Of a stretch of 64,000 nt of DNA, positions 9,497 to 22,219 are shown piece by piece. The first letter of the stretch is position 1, and the number at the start of each line of letters is the position of its first letter. This stretch comes from Bifidobacterium bifidum ATCC 29521 = JCM 1255 = DSM 20456 (GTDB lineage: Bacteria; Actinomycetota; Actinomycetes; Actinomycetales; Bifidobacteriaceae), in contig NZ_AP012323.1 of assembly GCF_001025135.1 (NCBI RefSeq), forward strand, positions 1,488,001-1,552,000, read 5' to 3'. The position numbers and the translations under genes were made by a program. Under the pieces are notes generated by a model. That model was not told where the DNA came from and did not search any database. It saw only the letters and a program-made list of their open reading frames with translations.

Positions 9497-10945
9497 GTGG
9501 ATGCCATGAATGATTCCTCGCCCCACCCCCGCGCGGGAGGACCGCTCCCGGCGACGACGTCCGACGAGGACACCGTCGCCGTGCGCACGCGCGTATGGTG
9601 CACCGCAGTGATGATCACCGTTTCCGCGTTCATGTGCCTGGTGCAGACTTCATTCGCAGCCACCCGGTACATCAATAATCCGGTCAACGCCATGTACGTC
9701 TGGTTCATCGCGAGTTCCCTACTGGCCTTCGCGTTCCCGTTCCTGCTGCTTGCACGCGACAAGCACCCGGAACCGGTGTTCTGGATCTGCTGCGCCGTCA
9801 TATTGATCTTTCCCTATGATCCGATGCTGATGCTGATGGCGCTCACATCGCTGATCGCAAGACGCCGCGGCAGGCAGCGCATCATCCGCGCCATCGTCGC
9901 GGCGACGCTGGTCGGGGTCTGGGGGCAGATGCGCGACACGTTGCGCCCGTTCAACTCCTCGATGTGGCAATCGGCCATCTTCATCAAGCCGGATTCGGAT
10001 GTCGCCTCGGGCCATGCCGTGATGCTTGAGGGGAGACCGACCATCATAGCCACAGCCGTTGTGGTGGAGCTGATAGCCGTCCTCATCGCCATTCTGGCGG
10101 GACTGTATATCCGGTCACGAGTGCAATTGGACGAGGCCGCTACCAAGACCCAGGCCATCAGCGATTATGCGGTGAGCCTGCATCGCAATCTCACCGATCA
10201 GCAGCTGGCCGACGCCATCGCAGCCGAAGCCCACGACACGCTCGCTCATTCCTTGTCCCTCATCGCCTTGAACGCCAGTGCCCTGCAGGGCGAGGCACGG
10301 GCGTTCATCCAGCTTGCCGATGCGACGAACCCACATGAGACGGGGCAGATGCTGACCCCCGAATTGCGGAATCAGGCTTCGCTTATCGAGGAGAAATCCG
10401 AGGAGATTCGACGGCAATCCGCAGGAGCCTTGGATGAGGCGCATTCCATCATCGGCATGCTCCGTCACCCCCAACAGGCACGTCAGCAGCTCGCTCCCGC
10501 CCCGCAAACGTCAATGACACGCCCGTCATTGGACGCCCTGATCAACGATGCGCGCTCCGCCGGCATGCGCATCAACACCTGGATAGACATCCAGCAGCTC
10601 TCCGACCTCGATGAGGGCACAGGGAAAATCGCATACCGAGCCATCCAAGAGGGGCTGACCAATGCCCGCAGACACGCCGAGGGTGAGCCGGTGTCTGTGG
10701 AAGTCACGATGAACCCCGGCAACGGCATCCATATCCACATCAGCAATCCCATGAAGCGCGGTCTCTCCGCCCCGAACGAGCGCGAGGTCCCATCCGCAAC
10801 GGACGGCAACGGACTTGCCGGCCTGACGGCACGGGTGCAGACGGCCGGCGGGACATGCCGATACGGGCACGACGACCACCATGTCTTCCATCTCGACGTG
10901 GCAATGCCGTGGATCGCCTGTCAAGCCGATAGAATGAAGCCGTGA
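9497..10945 (+). CDS. Sensor histidine kinase, NarL/DesK type
   Basis: 482 residues. Several membrane helices fill about residues 30-205, a short helical linker follows, then a HisKA_3-type H box (EAHDTLAHSLSLIALNASAL, His at about 243) with a dimerisation helix, and a C-terminal ATPase domain with N-box EGLTNARRHAEG and G-box GNGLAGLTARVQTAGG. It would phosphorylate the regulator encoded next, whose GTG start overlaps this stop codon by four bases. A second ATG at 9506 could also be the start. The signal is unknown. Confidence 0.9.
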   Translation: MDAMNDSSPHPRAGGPLPATTSDEDTVAVRTRVWCTAVMITVSAFMCLVQTSFAATRYINNPVNAMYVWFIASSLLAFAFPFLLLARDKHPEPVFWICCAVILIFPYDPMLMLMALTSLIARRRGRQRIIRAIVAATLVGVWGQMRDTLRPFNSSMWQSAIFIKPDSDVASGHAVMLEGRPTIIATAVVVELIAVLIAILAGLYIRSRVQLDEAATKTQAISDYAVSLHRNLTDQQLADAIAAEAHDTLAHSLSLIALNASALQGEARAFIQLADATNPHETGQMLTPELRNQASLIEEKSEEIRRQSAGALDEAHSIIGMLRHPQQARQQLAPAPQTSMTRPSLDALINDARSAGMRINTWIDIQQLSDLDEGTGKIAYRAIQEGLTNARRHAEGEPVSVEVTMNPGNGIHIHISNPMKRGLSAPNEREVPSATDGNGLAGLTARVQTAGGTCRYGHDDHHVFHLDVAMPWIACQADRMKP

Positions 10946-11613
10946 ACGATTCCGAACAGCACGTCATCACCGTGAGCGTCATAGACGACGATCCGCTGGT
11001 GTGCCAGGCGATGAGTATGATTCTCCGCGATTACTCGCAGGGGCGTGTCTCTGTCGTCTCCACATCAACCGACGGAGCCACCGCCGTGCGAAACGCCAAC
11101 AGCGAGCACCCGGACGTCGTTCTCATGGATATGGCGATGCCCGGCATCGACGGCATCGAGACCACCCGTCGTCTTCGCGCGCTTCGCAATCCTCCTCACG
11201 TGCTGATCCTCACATCCTTGAACCCGTCCAACACGGTAGAACGCTCCGTGGAGGCCGGCGCCGAGGGATTCGTATCCAAGACCGACGCGCCGGAGGACAT
11301 CATCCGCCGCATAGTCGGCATATGCGAGGGGACCCCGCAGTTCAATCCGGCCAGCCAGAGACAGCTCATCAATGATCTGAGCATGCAGCGTCCCCAGTCC
11401 AGGCGTGACGAGGCTCGGGCCCTGCTGGACACGCTGCCCTCCCGGGAGCGCGAAGCCGTGCTGCTCGCCGCCGAAGGCTGCACCAACGCCGAGATCGCAG
11501 GACGCATGTTCATATCGGAACGCACCGCGAAAGCGCATCTCTCCAGTGCCGCGGACAAACTCGACATGGGGCGCGTGCAGATGGCACGGCTTGTCGAACG
11601 AGCGGACCTGTAA
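10942..11613 (+). CDS. LuxR/NarL-family response regulator
   Basis: 223 residues. Receiver domain with acidic pocket (IDDDP), phospho-acceptor Asp at about residue 63 (VLMDMAMPG), Thr in LILTSL and Lys in GFVSKTDAP, then a C-terminal LuxR helix-turn-helix (SREREAVLLAAEG, then CTNAEIAGRMFISERTAKAH). It overlaps the kinase gene (GTGA), so the pair is translationally coupled. DNA targets are not evident here. Confidence 0.93.
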   Translation: MNDSEQHVITVSVIDDDPLVCQAMSMILRDYSQGRVSVVSTSTDGATAVRNANSEHPDVVLMDMAMPGIDGIETTRRLRALRNPPHVLILTSLNPSNTVERSVEAGAEGFVSKTDAPEDIIRRIVGICEGTPQFNPASQRQLINDLSMQRPQSRRDEARALLDTLPSREREAVLLAAEGCTNAEIAGRMFISERTAKAHLSSAADKLDMGRVQMARLVERADL

Positions 11614-11699
11614 CGGCGCCGTCACGCAAGTCGCCGCCAGCGCATCCATACCGACCCGCTGGTACGCTGATGCTCAGCAGCTACCGATGAGGGGGCGTC

Positions 11700-13805
11700 A
11701 TGGCAATCAACGCGACGGAAAAACCACTGGGCAAGGTGTTCACTCCGGACTATCAGTTGTCCATCCCATCCTTCCAGCGCGCCTATATCTGGAAACCGGA
11801 GAACATCCTGCAGCTCATCAGCGACCTTGAGGAGGCATGCAAATCACCGGAAACGCCGTATTTCCTCGGTTCTCTGATTCTCGTGCGGGAAGGCGACACC
11901 AGCTTCTCGGTCATCGACGGCCAGCAGCGTCTGGTCTCGCTGTCAATCATCATCGCCGCGCTGCGCGACCTCGAACATGACGAGGAATGGATGCGTCTGC
12001 TGGACGCTCTGATCGTCGAGCCCGGAGACAAGCTGCGCGGCATCACCTCGCAACCCCGGCTGACACTCCGTGAACGCGACGCCGCATTTTTCCGCGAATA
12101 CGTTCAGGAAGGCAATCTGGAGGCGCTGTTCGACATGAACGATGAGGACTGCTCCTCGAATGCGCAGCGCAACATCATCGCCAACACAAAGCAGGCATAC
12201 GATGCATTGGCACAGCTTGACGAGGAGGAACGCCACCGGTTCGCATCCTATCTGGTCAATTCGGTGACCTTGGTCATCGTCACCACCGATGACCTTGATG
12301 GAGCGCATCGTATTTTCGACGTCATGAACATGCGCGGCCTCCCCCTGACGCCATCGGATGTGTTCAAGGCCCGGGCGATGTCAGGACTGCCCGCCGCCGC
12401 GGTGGACACGTACGCCTCCCGTTGGGATGACATCATGGATCCGCTGGGCGATGACGCCACCCGCGTGGAGGAGTTCTTCCGGTACCTGCATCTCATCCTC
12501 ACGCACAAGCCCGCGACGGGCAAACTGATCGAGGACTTCCTTTCCGACGTGCTGAACCAGTATCTCGCCGGTCATTCCATTGAGGCGTTCATCGACGGTA
12601 TTCTCGCCCCGTATGCCATGGCGTGGCGCATTCTTGAGCGCCCGTCGGATACCGTGCTGCCGGATGATGTTCGAGGCAGGCTGGAGGCGCTGAACGACTA
12701 TCGGCATCATGAGTGGAAAGCCGTGGCGATGTGGGCGCTGACGCATTCGTTCAGGAACCTCGGCGACCCCGAGGTCTCGTTCTTCGCCCAACGTGGTTCG
12801 CATTCGGCACGGGACTGCGGCAGGACGGCCGACCCGTTGGGATCGCATGACCGACAGCGCTTGGGCGAGATTCTGTGCGCTTTGGAACAGGTGGCCGGTG
12901 TCGATATGCTGAATCGTCGGAGTGCCATTGACCGTCGTGGGCACACCGCAGCTGCGATCCGCGATCTGGATAAGGGATTCCCTGTTCGCTTGGTACGCGG
13001 ACTGTCCGTCAGCGCCGCCGACCGGGCAGGTGCCCTGATCAGGCTGCATGGCGAGTTGCAGGGAGACCCTGATCTGGTGCGTCTGCTGTTGGTTCGGGCC
13101 AACGAGCAGCGTGCCGGGGCTCGCATTCCGCGCCCGCGTGCGCTGGCGGTCGTACCGATCATGCCTCTGGATATCGCGTCGGCGGCGTCGTTCTCTTCCT
13201 GGACGGCGGACCTGCATGACTATTGGATGTATCGTCTGGGCAATATGGTGCTGATGCAAGGCAAGGAGGGGCAGATCGACCGGCTCACGGAGTACGGGCG
13301 CCGTCGCGACCGCGTGCTGCTGCGTGCCGACTCCTGCCGTTTCCCGCTGACCAAGCAGATTGCCGACTTCAACGAATGCACGCCGGCGATGCTGGAATAC
13401 CGGCAGAAGGAGACGATTCGCCTGCTTGCCGAATACTGGGACATCCGTTATGACGAGAGCCATGCCGATCTGACGAGCAAACCCCCGGAGCAGCTTTCCG
13501 GCGATGCAGGCTCCCGGCAGACGCGCGGTTCACAGCGTGTCACCATCAAGCAGGTCGTCGCCGCCGGTCTGCTGATTCCCGGCGAGACTTTGGTATGGGA
13601 GCGACCGCGCAAGGGCGAACGTTGGCTGGTGACCGTGACCCAAGAGGGACGCTTCCGTCTTGAGGACGGCTCGGAATATGCGTCGCCCACGGCCGCGGCA
13701 CGCGCGGCAGGCGGTCGCAGCGCCGGATTGGATGTGTGGAAGCGTACGTCGAACGGCGAAAAACTCAGCGATATCTGGAAAGCCTACCGTCTGCGCACCC
13801 GCTAG
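11700..13805 (+). CDS. DUF262 (GmrSD-like) protein with degenerate HNH region and C-terminal RAMA domain
   Basis: 701 residues. N-terminal DUF262/ParB-like NTPase module: IPSFQRAYIW (22-31), FLGSLILV, IDGQQRLVSL (72-81). The C-terminal half resembles the DUF1524 HNH part of GmrSD-type restriction proteins (YRLGNMVLMQ near 510), but the usual catalytic EHxxP stretch reads VVPIMPLD (about 484-491), without Glu-His. Residues about 613-700 (VTIKQVVAAGLLIPGETLVW, then RLEDGSEYASPTAAARAAGG and LDVWK) fit a RAMA domain, a module associated with restriction and modified-base recognition. A phage-defence or modified-DNA role is inferred. It stands alone, with GAGGGGG upstream and no methylase nearby. 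Confidence 0.75.
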   Translation: MAINATEKPLGKVFTPDYQLSIPSFQRAYIWKPENILQLISDLEEACKSPETPYFLGSLILVREGDTSFSVIDGQQRLVSLSIIIAALRDLEHDEEWMRLLDALIVEPGDKLRGITSQPRLTLRERDAAFFREYVQEGNLEALFDMNDEDCSSNAQRNIIANTKQAYDALAQLDEEERHRFASYLVNSVTLVIVTTDDLDGAHRIFDVMNMRGLPLTPSDVFKARAMSGLPAAAVDTYASRWDDIMDPLGDDATRVEEFFRYLHLILTHKPATGKLIEDFLSDVLNQYLAGHSIEAFIDGILAPYAMAWRILERPSDTVLPDDVRGRLEALNDYRHHEWKAVAMWALTHSFRNLGDPEVSFFAQRGSHSARDCGRTADPLGSHDRQRLGEILCALEQVAGVDMLNRRSAIDRRGHTAAAIRDLDKGFPVRLVRGLSVSAADRAGALIRLHGELQGDPDLVRLLLVRANEQRAGARIPRPRALAVVPIMPLDIASAASFSSWTADLHDYWMYRLGNMVLMQGKEGQIDRLTEYGRRRDRVLLRADSCRFPLTKQIADFNECTPAMLEYRQKETIRLLAEYWDIRYDESHADLTSKPPEQLSGDAGSRQTRGSQRVTIKQVVAAGLLIPGETLVWERPRKGERWLVTVTQEGRFRLEDGSEYASPTAAARAAGGRSAGLDVWKRTSNGEKLSDIWKAYRLRTR

Positions 13806-13940
13806 ACGCCTGGCTGCCAGTCCACGACCACGGCACTTCGACAAGTCCGCCATTCCCATATCCCTCACCCGGCCATGGTCCCACATCAGACGACATAAAT
13901 GGGACTGTGGGCGGATGGAAGATGATGCGTATACCGAAAA

Positions 13941-13970
13941 AGTCCCATCGCAGTGCATGCGGATGGGACT
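13941..13970. terminator. AGTCCCAT...ATGGGACT hairpin
   Basis: AGTCCCATC, 12 bases, GATGGGACT. It lies between the convergent DUF262 and pyrF-gmk genes. A related but looser pair (GTCCCAC...TGGGAC) sits just upstream at about 13879-13905. The same core recurs at 40283-40311. Confidence 0.5.
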
Positions 13971-14048
13971 CTGGCTGGATAAGGGGCGCATAAAACAGCG
14001 GCAACAACCAACGGCAACGGTCTGGCAGTCAGATGTGCCGCTCGGCGA

Positions 14049-15632
14049 TCACTCCGTGATGCCGTATTCGGAGGCGATGACCCGCCACAGGTCCTCCGCC
14101 GCCTTATCGACATCATCATTGACGATGGTGACGTCAAATTCGTTTTCGGCGGAGAGTTCGACATGAGCGGTTTCCAGACGCTTGGCGACTTCCTCGGGAG
14201 TTTCTGTGCCACGTCCCTTGAGCCGGCGAACGAGCTCGTCGAAGCTGGGCGGGGCGATGAACACATAGACGACTTCGAGACCGAGCTCCTTGGCACGCTG
14301 CTTGACGCGTCGGGCACCTTGCAGGTCGATCTCAAGAATGGTGGGGACGCCTTCGGCGAGGTGTTCCTGAACGGGCTTGAGGGGCGTGCCGTAGCGGGCC
14401 AGGCCGTGGACCGTGGCGGTTTCGAGAAAATCGCCGGCCTCTTCCTTGTCGGTGAACTGCTGGTCGTCGAGGAACCAGTAGTTGACACCATTGACCTCGC
14501 CGGGCCGCGGCTTGCGGGTGGTGGCGGACACGGAGACCCAGACGCCGGGATGGTTCTTGCGCAGGATGTTCTCGACGGTTCCCTTGCCCACACCGGCGGG
14601 GCCGGTGAGGACGACGAGGCGCTTGCGAGGTGTGCCATCATCGTCGGGAGTGGCCGCTGGCTCGGCCGGGGTCTGCTGCAGTGATGCGGTAATGGTTCCC
14701 ATACCGTCTTTCTCCTTGTCCTCGCCTTCTTTCATGGCTTCGTAGAGCGCCTGCCGGACGTCGATGGCGATGGCCTCGGTGGCTTGGGCAAGCGCGGAAA
14801 TATCGGGCCCATGGGCAGCGATGAAACGGGATACGGTCACCAGAACGTTGCCCTTGGTGCCTTTGAAGACGGTTTTGAGGTCCTTGGCCTCGGCGCCCTG
14901 CCAGCCGTAGCCCGGGGAAAGGATGGGACCGGTGAATTTCGCCGGGTCGACACCGCTGTCGGCGATCCACTGGCCTATGGTGGCGCCGATGATGAGCCCG
15001 ACCGAGCCCATACCGTCGATGTCGTCATTGAACTTCTGGGCAGTGCTGGCGATGCCGAACGCCACGGTTTTGCCCTTGAAGTCGCCGCTCTGGCGGATGG
15101 CCGTCTGCATGCTGGCGCCTTCCTGATTGGAGGTCAGGGAGGCGATGAAGACGCCGCGACCGTTGTTGAGGGCCTCATTGGTGAGGCCCCGCAGCGAGCG
15201 TGCGCCATAGTACGGCAGCAGGGTGATGGCGTCGGCCAGCAGAGGGGCGCCCGGCTTGAAGTATGCGTCCGCGATGGCGGAGATGGTGGTGGACAGGCCT
15301 CCATGGAGGCAGTCCACGATGGTGATGATGCCCATTTGACGAGCGGCGTAGAGCACTCGTTCGAGCGCCGCGAATCCCTTGGACCCGTAGCGCTCGAACA
15401 TGGGCTCCTGGAATTTGACAGCGGCGGCGCGGTCTCGCATGGCCTGAAGCATGCGCATGGAGAACAGCTCCGCGCCTTCCGCGTCGACGTTATACCCCCA
15501 GTCAGTGAGGTTTTTCCTGTGCGGGTCGATGCCGACGCACAAGGGGCCGTACTGGGCCATCGAACCGCTGAGGCGCAGTCCGAAATCCGACCGCATGGCC
15601 TTGATTTCTTCCTCACTGCTGGCGTGTGTCAT
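14049..15632 (-). CDS. gmk: PyrF-like domain (degenerate) fused to guanylate kinase
   Basis: One open frame of 527 residues. Residues about 18-300 follow type-2 orotidine-phosphate decarboxylase (CVGIDPH, AAVKFQEPMFERYG, ASLTSNQEGA), but the catalytic DxKRGD motif reads VDCLHGGL, lacking both the Lys and the second Asp. Residues about 340-527 are guanylate kinase: P-loop LTGPAGVGKGT, VSVSATTRKPRPGEVNGVNY, ILEIDLQGARRVK. Guanylate kinase makes GDP from GMP. An ATG at 14702 with AAGGAG nine bases upstream would yield a separate 217-residue kinase from inside the fused frame. Last gene of the efp-nusB-car cluster. Confidence 0.85.
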   Translation of the reverse strand: MTHASSEEEIKAMRSDFGLRLSGSMAQYGPLCVGIDPHRKNLTDWGYNVDAEGAELFSMRMLQAMRDRAAAVKFQEPMFERYGSKGFAALERVLYAARQMGIITIVDCLHGGLSTTISAIADAYFKPGAPLLADAITLLPYYGARSLRGLTNEALNNGRGVFIASLTSNQEGASMQTAIRQSGDFKGKTVAFGIASTAQKFNDDIDGMGSVGLIIGATIGQWIADSGVDPAKFTGPILSPGYGWQGAEAKDLKTVFKGTKGNVLVTVSRFIAAHGPDISALAQATEAIAIDVRQALYEAMKEGEDKEKDGMGTITASLQQTPAEPAATPDDDGTPRKRLVVLTGPAGVGKGTVENILRKNHPGVWVSVSATTRKPRPGEVNGVNYWFLDDQQFTDKEEAGDFLETATVHGLARYGTPLKPVQEHLAEGVPTILEIDLQGARRVKQRAKELGLEVVYVFIAPPSFDELVRRLKGRGTETPEEVAKRLETAHVELSAENEFDVTIVNDDVDKAAEDLWRVIASEYGITE

Positions 15633-15650
15633 GATTGCTCCTGGCCTAAC

Positions 15651-19023
<3,373 letters not shown>

Positions 19024-19031
<8 letters not shown>

Positions 19032-20244
19032 TGCGGTTTTCCTCCTTGGACGTCTTCATCAGATCGACGAAACGGTCAAACAGATATGCGGCGTCGTGCG
19101 GGCCGGCCGCCGCCTCGGGATGGTACTGCACGGAGAACGCGGGGATGTCCACGCACTGCAGGCCTTCGACCACGTCGTCGTTCAGATCGATGTGGCTGAC
19201 GAACACCTTGCCGAAGTGCCCGTTGTCGAACGGGGCGTCGACGGTCTCGCCGATGGGCGCGTCAACCGCGAAGCCGTGATTGTGCGCGGTGACCTCCACC
19301 TTGCCGGTGGTCAGGTCCTTGACGGGCTGGTTGATGCCGCGATGGCCGAACTTGAGCTTGTAGGTGCCGAAGCCGAGTGCGCGGCCGAGCAGCTGATTGC
19401 CGAAGCAGATGCCGAAGAACGGGTAGCCGGCGTCCAGGACCTTGCGCAGCAGCTCGACCTCGGGGTCGGCCTGCTCCGGGTCGCCGGGGCCGTTGGAGAA
19501 GAACACGCCGTCCGGGTTCAGCGCGGTGAGTTCCTCGAAAGTGATGGTGGACGGCACGACGTGCACGCGGCAGCCGCGCTCGGCCATGCGATGCGGGGTC
19601 ATGCCCTTGACTCCGAGATCCACGGCGGCGACGGTGTAGAGCGGCTCCTTGCCCTCGTACTCGCCACACGGCTCGACCGTATACGTCTCCTTGGTGCTGA
19701 CCTCGTCGTACAGGCTCAGACCCTTCATCTGCGGGGTGGCCTTGACCTCGTCGATGAGCGCGGCGACGGTCTTCAGGCGCCCTTCGTCGTCGAGCAGCGC
19801 GTCACCGGAGAAGATTCCGGCACGCATGACGCCCGCGGAGCGCAGGTGGCGCACCAGCTTGCGGGTGTCGATGTGGCTGATGCCGACGATGTGCTCGGCG
19901 ACGAGATCGTCGTCAAGGCTGCCCGTGGCCCGCCAATTGCTGACGGTGGGGCTGGGATCGCGAACCACGTATCCAGCCACCCAGATACGGGAGGATTCTG
20001 GATCCTCCCGGTTGATTCCCGTGTCCCCGATGTGCGGGAACGTCTGCACCACGATCTGCCGATCGTAACTGGGATCGGTCAAAGTCTCCTGATAACCGGT
20101 CATGCCGGTCGCGAACACGATCTCGCCAGTGGTCTTGCCGATCGCGCCGTAAGAGTCACCCACATACACTTGCCCGTCCTCAAGTACAAGCACGGCGTCA
20201 TCAGGGGCAAAACTCACGGTTTCGGAATCAATCTGGTTCACCAA
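19024..20244 (-). CDS. carA: Carbamoyl-phosphate synthase small chain
   Basis: Glutamine amidotransferase that feeds ammonia to CarB. 406 residues: N-terminal CPSase small domain ([40 protein letters not shown]), then a class I GATase with nucleophile [14 protein letters not shown], the HRGINQPV loop, and the His/Glu pair in [12 protein letters not shown]. Upstream is nusB (84-base gap), so co-transcription with it is likely. Confidence 0.97.
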
Positions 20245-20327
20245 AACCCCCTTATTTTCTCAGGATATTCGTACCAACCTTAACTGTCGGCGGGGACGCG
20301 CCCCACCGGCAATTCGGCTGGTTCTCG

Positions 20328-20999
20328 TCATTTACTTGTGGACTCGCCGTCCTGCTGGCCGGCTTGTGGATCGGACGTCTGCTCGGATGCAGCTTCGGCA
20401 ACGTCATCGGATACATCGTCGAACGTCATGTCGTCGAAATCGACGCCGTCGGCGATGTCATCGTCCTCGGACTCTTCGGAATCGCCGGTTTCGGCTTCCG
20501 CATGCGACGCTTCGCCGGCAGGCTCACCAGGCTCTTGACCGTCGTCGCTCGGCTGTGCGTCGGGCTCGTCGTTTTCGGGGTGGAGAATGGCCTCGCGTCC
20601 TTCGGTGTCATCGCAAATCGCGCTGAGCAGGCCGTGGATGAACGCCGGGGAGTCGCCGTCGCTCAACGTCTTGGCCAGGCCGAGCGCCTCGTCGATGGCC
20701 ACGCGATCGGGCACGTCGTCGTTGAAGATGATCTCCCATGCGGCGATGCGCAGGATATTGCGATCCACGACGGCCATGCGGCGAACCTTCCACCCGGTGG
20801 AATGCTCGTTGAGCATGTAGTCGATCTCACGCCGGTGATCGGCGACGCCGCGCACGATCTCGATGGCGTAGTCGGGAAGCGGGGTCTGCGCACCAGGCTC
20901 TTCGATGCGCTCAGCAAGAAGGGACAGGAAATCCTGTCCCTTCTCGTCCGCCTCATACAACGTGTTCAGAGCCCTTTTGCGAGCGGTGGAACGTGCCAT
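20328..20999 (-). CDS. nusB: Transcription antitermination protein NusB with acidic tail
   Basis: Binds boxA RNA with NusE in rRNA antitermination. Residues 1-140 are the NusB fold (STARKRALNTLYEADEKG, RNILRIAAWEIIF, DRVAIDEALGLAKTLSDGDS, FIHGLLSAI). The remaining 80 residues are a low-complexity Asp/Glu/Ser/Ala tail (SEESEDDDIADGVDFDDM and so on) not found in short NusB proteins; acidic tails are common in actinobacterial copies. It starts 21 bases after efp. Confidence 0.93.
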   Translation of the reverse strand: MARSTARKRALNTLYEADEKGQDFLSLLAERIEEPGAQTPLPDYAIEIVRGVADHRREIDYMLNEHSTGWKVRRMAVVDRNILRIAAWEIIFNDDVPDRVAIDEALGLAKTLSDGDSPAFIHGLLSAICDDTEGREAILHPENDEPDAQPSDDGQEPGEPAGEASHAEAETGDSEESEDDDIADGVDFDDMTFDDVSDDVAEAASEQTSDPQAGQQDGESTSK

Positions 21000-21020
21000 G
21001 GAAGCCTGTTGTCCTTACTC

Positions 21021-21584
21021 TCAGTTCTCGCGGCCGAGGTAGGAGCCGTCGCGGGTGTCGACCTTGACCTTCTCGCCTTCGCCCACGAACAGCGGGACCT
21101 GGATCTCGGCGCCGGTCTCGACGGTGGCGGGCTTGGTGCCGGCGTTGGAGCGGTTGCCCTGCAGGCCGGGCTCGGTGTGGGTGATGGTCAGGATCACGGA
21201 GGCCGGCAGTTCGACGCTCAGCGGGGTGCCGTCGTGGAACGACACGACGCAGTCGGTGCCTTCCAGCAGGAACTTGGCCTGATCGCCGACGAGGGTCTTG
21301 GGGATGTAGACCTGATCGTAGGTGGTCATGTCCATGAAGACGAAGTTGTCGCCGTCCTCGTAGGAGTACTGCAGGTTGCGGTTGTCAACGGTCTCGAACT
21401 CCATCTTCATGCCCGCGTTGAAGGTCTTGTCGACGATCTTGCCGCTCAGCACGTTCTTGATGGTGGTGCGCACGAAAGCTGGGCCCTTGCCCGGCTTGAC
21501 GTGCTGGAACTTCGTGACGGTCCACAGCTGGCCGTCCAGGTTCAGGACGGATCCGTTCTTGATGTCATTGGTAGTCTGTGCCAC
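21021..21584 (-). CDS. efp: Elongation factor P, PGKGP-loop subtype
   Basis: Relieves ribosome stalling at polyproline. 187 residues with three beta-barrel parts. The tip loop reads [12 protein letters not shown], the actinobacterial PGKGP version in which the lysine works without modification, and no EpmA/EpmB-type gene lies nearby. Start codon is GTG, with AAAGGTGAG upstream. First gene of the nusB-carAB-gmk run. The C-terminal GSYLGREN is a typical ending. Confidence 0.96.
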   Translation of the reverse strand: MAQTTNDIKNGSVLNLDGQLWTVTKFQHVKPGKGPAFVRTTIKNVLSGKIVDKTFNAGMKMEFETVDNRNLQYSYEDGDNFVFMDMTTYDQVYIPKTLVGDQAKFLLEGTDCVVSFHDGTPLSVELPASVILTITHTEPGLQGNRSNAGTKPATVETGAEIQVPLFVGEGEKVKVDTRDGSYLGREN

Positions 21585-21810
21585 AGTAACTCACCTTTTC
21601 ATGTTTTCAATTTCGGCAAAGCTCAAAAATAGCCTTGTCTATTATGCCATACCGTCTATACAGCGCGTCGCGGCCGAACAATCCCCCAATGGCATCTTCC
21701 GGCTGCATCAGCTGTTCCTCATGCAATTGAAACGGAACAAGCAATAGTGGTTAACGACAATTCACCTAATGACTTAGTAGCTGAATAATGAACATAATAA
21801 TGACAATGAC

Positions 21811-21849
21811 GACATGTCGGCTGAACCGATAGGAGACAACCGACATGAC
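21811..21849. terminator. Hairpin at the end of the Cys-rich peptide gene
   Basis: GACATGTCGG, 19 bases, CCGACATGAC: nine of ten positions pair. It sits 16 bases beyond the stop of the minus-strand peptide gene, so a terminator role fits. The TAGGAG in its loop makes the overlapping plus-strand frame look as if it had a ribosome site. Confidence 0.45.
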
Positions 21850-21864
21850 GCCATTCTCACGTAA

Positions 21865-22062
21865 TCAATCGATGCAGTTTATAGTGTTGATGCAAAGAAC
21901 GGAATCAAGCATGTGGTCTGAAACACGAACCTGCGGCGCGAAGATACGCGTCGCGCACTCATTGACGTCTGGCAGTAATTCTATGCACAGGCAATGCTTC
22001 GCCTCAACATATCCTTCCTGCCTAGTCGACTTACTTGGTAACGTCTCGACTTCGGTATCCAT
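21865..22062 (-). CDS. 65-residue Cys-rich peptide, candidate RiPP precursor
   Basis: A short gene in the AT-richer island. ATG at 22062 has a near-perfect ribosome site, AAAGGAGG, nine bases upstream. The first third is acidic and polar with no cysteine (MDTEVETLPSKSTRQEG); the rest carries five cysteines (KHCLC, NEC, LC, NC) and ends CINTINCID. There is no signal peptide, so export would need leader-dependent processing or a transporter; an MFS gene is encoded divergently. No known precursor family is recognised. The plus-strand frame over the same bases also has a weak ribosome site but reads less like a protein. Function is inferred from context only. Confidence 0.5.
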   Translation of the reverse strand: MDTEVETLPSKSTRQEGYVEAKHCLCIELLPDVNECATRIFAPQVRVSDHMLDSVLCINTINCID

Positions 22063-22219
22063 AATCATTCGCCTCCTTTCACTAACATAGCGTTGCCGCA
22101 TTTATTACACCGCTGTGAACGATATAGATATGATTCGTTACATCAGCATCAGAGAGAAACATCTTCATTCCCTTTCTCGTTTATGGTAGGAGCTATTCAC
22201 TATTTAGGAGGTGCTGCTC

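Noticed and set aside
21845..22090. Plus-strand 81-codon frame opposite the Cys-rich peptide, with TAGGAG upstream
   Set aside because: Its ribosome-site-like word lies in the loop of a hairpin at the end of the peptide gene; the product is Ser/Thr-rich without protein-like pattern, and the opposite strand has the better ribosome site.
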